Shown here: positions 1 through 4,650 of the stretch, in pieces
Layout of the letters: the number at the start of each line of letters is the position of its first letter
How positions within the stretch are numbered: position 1 is the first letter of the stretch
Assembly: GCA_005888425.1 (NCBI GenBank)
Contig: VAZF01000495.1
Span: forward strand, 1-5,982
Length of the DNA stretch: 5,982 bases
Direction: 5' to 3'
Source: Alphaproteobacteria bacterium
GTDB lineage: Bacteria; Pseudomonadota; Alphaproteobacteria; ATCC43930; CGMCC-115725
Program-made: the position numbers and the translations under genes
Notes under the pieces: generated by a model
Seen by the model: only the letters and a program-made list of their open reading frames with translations
The model's database searches: none
What the model was told of the DNA's origin: nothing

Positions 1-375
1 TGGTTCACGCTCCTGACGATGAACCAGCACCCGCTGCATTTCGATGCGGCCTATGCCGCCAAATCCGAGTTCGGCCGGCCGGTCGTCAACAGCTGCCTGA
101 CCTTGTCGATCGTCGCCGGGATGAGCGTCGCCGATGTCAGCCAGAAGGCGATCGCCAATCTCGGCTGGACCGACATCAAGCTGAGCGCGCCCGTCTTTGT
201 CGGCGACACGGTCTATGCCGAAAGCGAGGTTCTCGCGAAACGCGAATCGAAGACGCGTCCGACCCAGGGCGTCGTCACCGTGCGCACCACGGGTAAAAAA
301 GCCGACGGCACAATTTTTATGACTTACGAGCGCACCGTTCTCGTTCCGAAACAAGGATACGCAGTGGAGGAGTAA
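1..375 (+). CDS. MaoC-like hotdog-fold dehydratase (5' end outside window)
   Basis: The reading frame is open from base 1 and ends at TAA 373-375, giving 124 visible codons. The ATG at base 19 is internal, because the preceding codons (WFTLLT) already belong to the conserved block. MaoC-like proteins hydrate or dehydrate acyl-CoA thioesters in the cytoplasm. The family signature is recognisable at visible residues 5-16 (LTMNQHPLHFDA), followed by FGRPVVNS and by the later hotdog strands containing GDTVYAESEVL and GVVTVRT. Full-length members are usually about 150-170 residues, so some 30-45 are missing upstream. In the R-hydratase motif (G-D-x-N-P-L-H) the catalytic pair is Asp and His four residues apart. 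Here the Asp position is Asn (visible residue 8), while the His (visible residue 13) is kept. The substrate cannot be told from this fragment. The family call is secure; the exact reaction is unknown. Confidence 0.88.
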   Translation, partial: WFTLLTMNQHPLHFDAAYAAKSEFGRPVVNSCLTLSIVAGMSVADVSQKAIANLGWTDIKLSAPVFVGDTVYAESEVLAKRESKTRPTQGVVTVRTTGKKADGTIFMTYERTVLVPKQGYAVEE

Positions 376-434
376 GGGGAACCGGGGGAAACCGCCAGTA
401 GTTAACAACGCATAACGATGCTGGAGAGGGACAA

Positions 435-737
435 ATGCTTCGCTATGCAATCGCGATTGCCGGCGCCGTGGCGCTGATTTCTACCGCTGCGTTCGCCGAA
501 GTCGGAGACGTCGGGTCGACCAAAGTTATCACCCACTCGGCGGCGCCGGATGGGATGGGAAGCAAAAAGGTCATCATCCACCGCAGCGACAACGGCTTTG
601 GGCCGTCGAAAAAGGTCGTCATCAAGCGGCACGACGCCGGCTATGGCGCGCTCGTGACGAAGAAGAAGATCATCCGCGGCGACAACATGTACGGCAGCTC
701 GATGCCGCACCGCACGATCATCAAGGAGCGCTATTAA
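435..737 (+). CDS. Small exported Lys/Arg-rich repeat protein, function unknown
   Basis: This is a 100-residue protein of unknown function. The ATG at 435 follows a GGAGAGGG Shine-Dalgarno at 423-430. Residues 1-21 form a clear Sec signal peptide: R3, a hydrophobic core, and an AFA cleavage site before E22. The mature part is almost wholly a degenerate repeat of about 15 residues with the pattern S-K-K-V-[IV]-I-x-R-x-D-x-G-[FY]-G. Copies lie at residues 27-41, 42-56, 57-71 and 72-87, with a truncated one at 88-100. The alternation of basic and beta-branched residues suggests short beta strands joined by Asp/Gly turns. The mature protein is strongly basic and has no cysteine. It is probably periplasmic or surface-associated and may bind a polyanion such as nucleic acid, LPS or polysaccharide, but that is inference. 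Similar small KKVVIK-type exported proteins occur in Hyphomicrobiales, as I recall. It appears to be transcribed alone, since a strong terminator follows. Confidence 0.85.
   Translation: MLRYAIAIAGAVALISTAAFAEVGDVGSTKVITHSAAPDGMGSKKVIIHRSDNGFGPSKKVVIKRHDAGYGALVTKKKIIRGDNMYGSSMPHRTIIKERY
513..734 (+). repeat. Degenerate tandem repeat encoding the Lys-rich units
   Basis: There are four full units of about 45-48 bases plus one partial unit, starting near 513, 558, 603, 648 and 696. The second and third are clearly alike in DNA as well: both contain AAAAAGGTC-[AG]-TCATC, then a run of Arg/His codons, then GAC and GGCT[TA]TGG. The fourth keeps AAGAAGATCATCCGC-GGCGACAAC. This supports growth by internal duplication followed by divergence. 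Confidence 0.65.
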
Positions 738-751
738 CCGTTCTTGAACGG
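738..751 (+). other. Perfect 6-bp inverted repeat right after the stop codon
   Basis: CCGTTC-TT-GAACGG begins at the base after the TAA of the small repeat protein gene. A 2-base loop is too tight for an ideal hairpin, so in RNA the inner pair would open. It lies 10 bases before the main terminator stem and may only be chance, or it may help protect the 3' end of the message. Confidence 0.35.
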
Positions 752-761
752 CAGTGCGACG

Positions 762-796
762 AAGCCCCGCGCCATCGGCGCGGGGCTTTCTTTTTC
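762..796 (+). terminator. Strong intrinsic terminator
   Basis: A perfect 12-bp stem (762-773 paired with 777-788, AAGCCCCGCGCC against GGCGCGGGGCTT) closes a 3-base loop (ATC). It is followed by TCTTTTTC at 789-796. The stem is very GC-rich and the T-tract starts immediately after it, which is the classical rho-independent layout. It sits 24 bases after the stop codon of the small exported protein and ends that transcript before the PLP enzyme gene. The first bases also give an A-tract (AA paired with TT) at the stem base, so weak activity in the other direction is conceivable but not needed. Confidence 0.9.
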
Positions 797-807
797 GGGC
801 GCGAACC

Positions 808-837
808 TCGACAACCCGGCGGCATTCGACCGATAAC
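808..837 (+). promoter_or_regulatory. Possible weak promoter for the PLP enzyme gene
   Basis: TCGACA at 808-813 resembles a -35 box (TTGACA with one mismatch). After 17-18 bases comes CGATAA/GATAAC (831-837), a poor -10 match. Being downstream of the terminator, the PLP enzyme needs a promoter in the roughly 65 bases before its ribosome site, so some promoter here is expected; this exact placement is a guess. The -10 region overlaps one arm of an inverted repeat (CGATAA 831-836, TTATCG 851-856, 14-base loop) that could be an operator or a leader hairpin. Confidence 0.3.
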
Positions 838-875
838 CTCGCTCCATCGATTATCGCGTATGGAGGATCGAGACG

Positions 876-2015
876 ATGGCGCGCAACACGCCCCACCCGG
901 CGACCCTGGCGGCGCAGGCGCTGGGCTGGATCGACCAGGGAACCGGCGCCGTCGTGCTGCCGGTGCATACCGCGACGACCTTCCTGCGCGATCCCGACAA
1001 CCAGTACCGCCGTGGCCGGGGTTATGGGCGCGCCGATAACGCCAGCTTCGACCAGCCCGAGGCGCTGATCACCGCGCTCGAAGGCGGCGCCGCCTCGCTT
1101 GTTTTCGCCTCCGGCATGGCGGCGGCAATGGCGGTGTTTCACAGCCTGCCTGCGGGCGCGCATGTCGTCATGCCGCTAAGCATGTATCACAGCCTGCGCC
1201 GCCGGATTGGCGCCTATGCCGGCGACGGCCACCTCGCCGCCGATTTTGTCGACATGACATCGCTTGACGCGCTGCGCGCCGCCGTCAAGCCGGGGCAGAC
1301 AAAGCTCGTCTGGGCCGAGACACCGTCAAACCCGCTCTGGTCGATCACCGACATCGCCGGCGCGGCCGAGATAGCGCATCAAGCGGGCGCGGTGCTCGCG
1401 GTCGACAGCACCGCGGCAAGCCCGGTGCTAACCCGGCCGCTGGTGCTCGGCGCCGACATTGTCATGCATTCGGCGACGAAATACCTGAACGGCCATAGCG
1501 ATGTCATCGCCGGCTCGTTGACGGCAGCGCGCAAGGACGATTTCTGGCAGCGCATCGTCGCGACGCGCAGCGGCGACGGCGCGATCCTCGGCGGCTTCGA
1601 GGCCTATCTCTTGTTGCGCGGTATGCGGACGCTCTATCCGCGGGTCGAGCGCGCCTGCCGTTCGGCGCAACAGATCGCGGAGCGTCTCGCGACGCATCCC
1701 AAGGTGCTTGAGGTGCTCTACCCGGGGCTCCCGGGCCATCCCGGCCACGCCCTCGCGGCGCGACAGATGCAGGGCGGCTTTGGCGGCATGCTGAGCATCC
1801 GCGTCAAAGGCGGCGAGGGAGCGGCGATCGCCGCCGCCGCACGGGTCGAGATCTGGAAGCGCGCGACCTCGTTGGGCGGTGTCGAGAGCCTTATTGAGCA
1901 CCGCGCCTCGACCGAGGGCGCCGGCAGTCCGGTGCCGCCCGATCTCTTGCGCCTCTCGGTCGGCATCGAGGAGCCCGGCGATCTGATCGCCGATCTCGAA
2001 ACCGCGCTCGGTTGA
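876..2015 (+). CDS. PLP-dependent trans-sulfuration enzyme (cystathionine beta-lyase / gamma-synthase family)
   Basis: This 379-residue cytoplasmic enzyme belongs to the Cys/Met metabolism PLP family, whose members interconvert cysteine, cystathionine, homocysteine and methionine precursors. The ATG at 876 has GGAGG at 862-866 nine bases upstream. Visible family residues are Y50-G-R52 (phosphate contacts from the neighbouring subunit), FASGM at 77-81, Y104 (expected ring-stacking tyrosine), ETPSNP at 148-153, D177 (pyridine nitrogen), and S199-A-T-K202, where K202 should carry PLP. SLGGVESL begins at 332, and R359 in LRLSVGIE should bind the substrate carboxylate. Length is near the usual 380-400. 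SLGGVESL resembles gamma-synthase/gamma-lyase members. However, the usual HPASMTH after it is replaced by HRASTEGAGSPVP, and the usual VDNTFATP by VDSTAASPV, so this is a divergent subfamily. Whether it is beta-lyase, gamma-synthase or another C-S enzyme cannot be decided here. It is transcribed alone and converges on the antiporter gene. Confidence 0.92.
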   Translation: MARNTPHPATLAAQALGWIDQGTGAVVLPVHTATTFLRDPDNQYRRGRGYGRADNASFDQPEALITALEGGAASLVFASGMAAAMAVFHSLPAGAHVVMPLSMYHSLRRRIGAYAGDGHLAADFVDMTSLDALRAAVKPGQTKLVWAETPSNPLWSITDIAGAAEIAHQAGAVLAVDSTAASPVLTRPLVLGADIVMHSATKYLNGHSDVIAGSLTAARKDDFWQRIVATRSGDGAILGGFEAYLLLRGMRTLYPRVERACRSAQQIAERLATHPKVLEVLYPGLPGHPGHALAARQMQGGFGGMLSIRVKGGEGAAIAAAARVEIWKRATSLGGVESLIEHRASTEGAGSPVPPDLLRLSVGIEEPGDLIADLETALG

Positions 2016-2019
2016 GAAC

Positions 2020-3272
2020 TCAGAACGTGTGCGCGTTCAGGATCCGATGAGCGAGGATCGCGGCGGCATAGCCCACCGCGACCGCGGGGGTCCAGCGCAG
2101 ATGCGCCATAAAGGTATAGACGCCGCGCGCCTGCCCCATCAGCGCGACACCCGCCGCCGAGCCGATCGATAAGAGGCTGCCGCCGACCCCTGCGGTCAGC
2201 GTGATCATCAGCCACTCGCCGAGCGGCATGTCCGGCTGCATCGTCAAGACCCCATACATCAGCGGGATATTGTCGAGCACCGCCGATACGATGCCGATCA
2301 GCACATTCGCGGGTGTCGCGCCGAGCCCGCCATAAAGGGCGTGCGAGACCCAACTCAGATAGCCGGCGAGCCCAAGCGCACCGATGCACATCATGACGCC
2401 GTAGAAAAACAGCAGCGTGTCCCACTCGACCCCGGCGAGACGGTGAAACACATTGAAGGTGTAGTCGCTTTCCCGGCCGCGCCGCCGCCCGCGCAATTGC
2501 AGGAAATAGTCGAGGAGCTGCAGATAGCCGAGGCCGGTCATCATGCCGATGACCGCCGGCAGATGCAGAACGCTGTGCACCGCGATCGCGGTGATGATCG
2601 TCAGGGCAAAGAACAATGCGATACGGCGGGCGCCGATCTTCAGCGCAACCGGCTCCACCTGCGGCGTGGGCCGGCCTCGTGGTACGGCGAAATGCATGAT
2701 CGCCGCCGGCAGGATGAAATTCACCACCGACGGCACGAACAGCAGGAAGAAATCGCCAAAGGTGACGAGTCCTTTCTGCCACACCATCAAGGTCGTGATG
2801 TCGCCAAACGGGCTGAACGCACCACCGGCATTCGCCGCGACGACGATGTTGATACAGGAGAGCGAGACAAAGCGCGGCGCCTCGCGTCCGAGCGCGATCG
2901 CGACGGCGGACATGACGAGCGCCGTCGTCAGATTGTCCGCGACCGGCGAGATAACAAAGGCGAGCCCGCCCGTTGCCCAGAACAACGCGCGATAGGAGAG
3001 GCCGGCGCGCACCAGCGCGGCGCGCAGCACGTCGAAGACGCGCCGCTCCTCCAGCGCGTTGACATAGGTCATCGCGACCAAGAGGAACAGCAGCAGCTCG
3101 GAATATTCGAGAAAGACATTCCGCAGCGCCGGTTCGAGCACATCGGCAAGGCCGCCTCTTCGGCGATGACCAGGAGATAGGCCAGCGCGAAGATCGCGAG
3201 CGCGGCAAACCCGGCCCAATGGCCGGTCAAATCGAGGGCTTGCTGCGAAAGGGTTTGCTGCGAGAGGGGCAC
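2020..3272 (-). pseudogene. nhaD: NhaD-family Na+/H+ antiporter, disrupted by internal deletion/frameshift
   Basis: NhaD proteins are inner-membrane antiporters that expel Na+ (or Li+) in exchange for protons. The reading runs right to left. An N-terminal piece from a GTG at 3272 to about 3156 encodes DLTGHWAGF, a hydrophobic helix, and LLVIAEE, which is the family's typical beginning. The remainder, about 3156 to the TGA at 2020-2022 (378 codons), is in another frame and starts LADVLEPALRN. It carries the family hallmarks: SPVADNLTTAL (Asp codon 2937-2935), ANAGGAFSPFGDITTL, DNIPLMYG (Asp codon 2274-2272) and GGSLLSIGSAAGVALMGQ. In intact NhaD the two parts are joined by roughly 25-30 residues containing an LRKSKPV-like basic loop and a second membrane helix. 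These are absent here in every frame, so a simple one-base slip cannot explain it. The start is also poor: GTG has no good ribosome site, and an in-frame TGA lies at 3305-3303. It is either a true pseudogene or a collapsed assembly. Confidence 0.82.
3236..3265 (-). repeat. Imperfect 15-bp tandem duplication at the nhaD 5' end
   Basis: On the plus strand GGGCTTGCTGCGAAA (3236-3250) is followed directly by GGGTTTGCTGCGAGA (3251-3265), with 13 of 15 bases alike. On the coding strand this gives the doubled peptide SQQTL-SQQAL right after the candidate GTG start. The unit is a multiple of three, so it keeps frame. It is probably replication slippage in the poorly conserved N-terminus. Confidence 0.6.
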
Positions 3273-3334
3273 GGCGACAGGCTCGCCGAAACCCGCTCCG
3301 GTTCAACCAAAATCGAGAGTTGCCGGACGTCTAG

Positions 3335-3601
3335 TCAGGCGGCGTATTCTTTCCGGACGGCCTCGGCGGTTTCGCAGGGTAGATCGAAATACCGCCGCGC
3401 CGCCACCAGGAACGAGGCGAGGCCAAAACCATTGGCGATCAATTCGGCGGTCCGGCTGTTGCAAATCGACCATTCGCCTGTCGTCAGGCAGAACAGCAGG
3501 TGGCGGTCGTCATTCTCGCGCAATGCCGTAAACCCGAAGGCATGGTCGATCAGAGTAAAGCCGGTTTGACGCGCCACAATGCGCATCGCGTCGATAAGCA
3601 T
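3335..3601 (-). CDS. Hypothetical 88-residue soluble protein
   Basis: I do not recognise this protein. It begins at ATG 3601-3599 and ends at TGA 3337-3335. Only a weak purine-rich site (GAGCGGG) precedes the start, about 6 bases upstream. There is no signal peptide or membrane helix. The sequence reads as a compact alpha/beta domain: an N-terminal helix (LIDAMRIVARQTGF), alternating strands around FGFTALRENDDRHLLFCL, a segment TGEWSICNSR, then helices to the C-terminus. Two cysteines (in LLFCLT and SICNSR) and a third near LPCET are too scattered to suggest a metal site. Codon use is less GC-extreme than in the suf genes beside it. It is probably real, because its composition is protein-like and the opposite frame is not. 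It lies 62 bases upstream of the nhaD GTG on the same strand and could share a transcript with it. Confidence 0.6.
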   Translation of the reverse strand: MLIDAMRIVARQTGFTLIDHAFGFTALRENDDRHLLFCLTTGEWSICNSRTAELIANGFGLASFLVAARRYFDLPCETAEAVRKEYAA

Positions 3602-3759
3602 ATCGGACCCGCTCGAAAGCCGAACCGCTGCTCAACAACGCCCTACAGAAAAATTCGGCAGCCGTAATTATAGTTAACGGCGCCCTATTGCTTCGAGTTA
3701 ATGGAAATTTAGCGATACTCGAAAGTCAGGTACTTGCGACGGACCGCCGTAGATCGGCG
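3602..3759. other. Gene-free gap between sufT and the 88-residue gene
   Basis: About 158 bases carry no convincing gene. The centre (roughly 3640-3720) is markedly AT-richer than the rest of the window, as expected of a promoter region. Next to the sufT stop there is a short dyad, CGCCG-TAGAT-CGGCG (3745-3759). It has a 5-bp stem and no T-tract on either side, so it is not a convincing terminator. Confidence 0.6.
3619..3672 (-). promoter_or_regulatory. Putative promoter and leader of the 88-residue gene
   Basis: Read on the minus strand, a perfect TATAAT lies at 3672-3667. The best -35 candidate at 17-18 bases spacing (TCGAAG/CGAAGC, near 3696-3690) matches TTGACA poorly. Transcription would start near 3660, leaving a leader of about 60 bases to the ATG at 3601. 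That leader contains an inverted repeat, GCCGAA (3659-3654) with TTCGGC (3624-3619). It could fold and expose or hide the start region, but the stem is only 6 bp with a 29-base loop. Confidence 0.4.
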
Positions 3760-4161
3760 TTAGAGCAGCCCCAATTCGAGCTTGGCTTCCTCGGTCATGC
3801 GGTCGCGGTCCCAGGGCGGCGTCCAGACGAGCTTGACGCGCACCTCATTGACCCCCGGCACCGTGAGAGCGGCCTTCTCGACCTCGCCCGGCATGCTTTG
3901 CGCCACCGGGCAGGCGGGCGTCGTCAATGTCATCTCGACAAAGACGATGCCGCCCTTTTTGGCGACGAGCTCATAGATGAGGCCGAGCTCGACGATGTTG
4001 ACCGGGATCTCCGGGTCGCGAACGGTCCGAAGCGCCTCGAGCACCGGTTCGAGGAGCGCCGGATCGTCTTCGCCCTCGGGCCGCTCGACATCCGGCGTCT
4101 CGGGCGGCGGCGGCTCCCCGCCGAAATCGAAATAATCGCGATGTTCGTGCTCGCTCGGCAT
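3760..4161 (-). CDS. sufT: SUF iron-sulfur maturation factor SufT (DUF59/MIP18 family)
   Basis: This 133-residue cytoplasmic protein has an acidic, proline-rich N-terminal tail (residues 1-33, including GGEPPPPETP) and one MIP18/DUF59 domain (about 35-131). The domain carries DPEIPVNIVELGLIY at 49-63, then MTLTTPACPVAQ with the conserved Cys84, then PGVNEV and LVWTPPWDRDRMTEEAKLELG. This arrangement is typical of the SUF-linked SufT proteins, which help load Fe-S clusters into target enzymes, rather than of the PaaD ring-hydroxylase accessory proteins. Context agrees: the start ATG (4161) is 9 bases after the sufU stop, and the genes upstream are sufU, sufS and a probable sufD. The ribosome site is unusual, a GGGGTAGGGG tract between the two genes instead of GGAGG, so translation may rely on coupling. 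It is the last gene of the cluster seen here; no sufA follows. Confidence 0.93.
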   Translation of the reverse strand: MPSEHEHRDYFDFGGEPPPPETPDVERPEGEDDPALLEPVLEALRTVRDPEIPVNIVELGLIYELVAKKGGIVFVEMTLTTPACPVAQSMPGEVEKAALTVPGVNEVRVKLVWTPPWDRDRMTEEAKLELGLL

Positions 4162-4170
4162 CCCCTACCC

Positions 4171-4650
4171 CTATTCCGTCTTGACCGTCGCGGCCGCGAG
4201 CCCGCTCTTCAGCGCCGCCTCGAAAGCATGCCACGGCAAGGTCGCGCATTTGACGCGCACCGGGAAAGCCTTGACGCCGGTCAGCGGCTCGAGACGGTCG
4301 ATATCGTCCTGCAACGTTTCGGGCGACTCACCCGCCTCGCCGCCGGTGACGCGCGCGTGGAATTGCGCGAAAAGCGCGCGCGCCTCCGCGACCGTCTTGC
4401 CCTTCAACACCTCGGTCATCAGCGAGGCCGCCGCGGTCGAAATCGCGCAGCCGCGCCCCTCGAAGCTGACATCGACGATGCGGTCGCCCTCGACCGCGAG
4501 ATAGACCGTCACCCGATCGCCGCACAACGGGTTGTGGCCGCGCGCCAGATGCGTTGGGTGTTCTAGGGCGCGGAAATTGCGCGGATGGCGCCCGTGATCG
4601 AGAATGATGTCCTGATAGAGTTCGCGGAGGTCGATTCCCGAATCGTTCAT
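4171..4650 (-). CDS. sufU: Zinc-dependent sulfur acceptor SufU (IscU/NifU-like)
   Basis: This is a 159-residue cytoplasmic protein. The ATG at 4650-4648 is chosen because LRELYQDIILDHGRHPRN, the usual family start, follows it directly, and because it overlaps the sufS stop as ATGA. The upstream in-frame extension is only sufS read out of frame. C43 and D45 (NPLCGD), C68 (EGRGCAIS) and C135 (VKCATLPWH) correspond to the three cysteines and aspartate that bind zinc in Bacillus subtilis SufU. The roughly 20-residue insertion before the last cysteine (GGEAGESPETLQDDI) and the lack of the IscU LPPVK motif also point to SufU rather than IscU. SufU-type proteins take the persulfide sulfur from SufS, by ligand exchange at zinc, and pass it to the SufBCD scaffold. 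It sits between sufS and sufT, so it probably replaces SufE in this operon. Confidence 0.93.
   Translation of the reverse strand: MNDSGIDLRELYQDIILDHGRHPRNFRALEHPTHLARGHNPLCGDRVTVYLAVEGDRIVDVSFEGRGCAISTAAASLMTEVLKGKTVAEARALFAQFHARVTGGEAGESPETLQDDIDRLEPLTGVKAFPVRVKCATLPWHAFEAALKSGLAAATVKTE

Noticed and set aside
797..875. SAM-II riboswitch before the PLP enzyme, as found upstream of some alphaproteobacterial met genes
   Set aside because: The leader is short and I see neither the conserved pseudoknot core nor its A-rich signature; only a 6-bp inverted repeat is present.
402..1163. Minus-strand open frame of 253 codons opposite the small repeat protein and the start of the PLP enzyme
   Set aside because: It runs through a strong plus-strand terminator and two supported genes, and its Arg-rich composition is non-protein-like.
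2341..3180. Plus-strand open frame of 279 codons opposite nhaD
   Set aside because: It is very rich in Arg, Asp, Glu and Gln as expected of the antisense of a membrane protein gene, and has no recognisable domain.
3120..3180. Programmed ribosomal frameshifting in nhaD
   Set aside because: There is no slippery heptamer or downstream pseudoknot at the junction, and a conserved block of residues is missing, which frameshifting cannot supply.
1718..3208. Long minus-strand open frame of 496 codons running across the PLP enzyme and the antiporter
   Set aside because: It is a third-frame shadow in GC-rich DNA. It is dominated by Arg, Ala and Gly, has no family motifs, and overlaps two well-supported genes.
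3273..3306. TTG at 3306 as the antiporter start, giving one uninterrupted 428-codon frame
   Set aside because: The first 50 residues in that frame are Arg-rich and unlike any NhaD N-terminus, while the true helix 1 is visible in the neighbouring frame.
3745..3759. Terminator immediately after sufT
   Set aside because: The stem is only 5 bp and no T-tract follows on the minus strand.
3688..4566. Plus-strand open frame of 292 codons opposite sufT and sufU
   Set aside because: It is an antisense shadow of two confirmed Fe-S genes, low in hydrophobic structure and rich in Arg and Asp.
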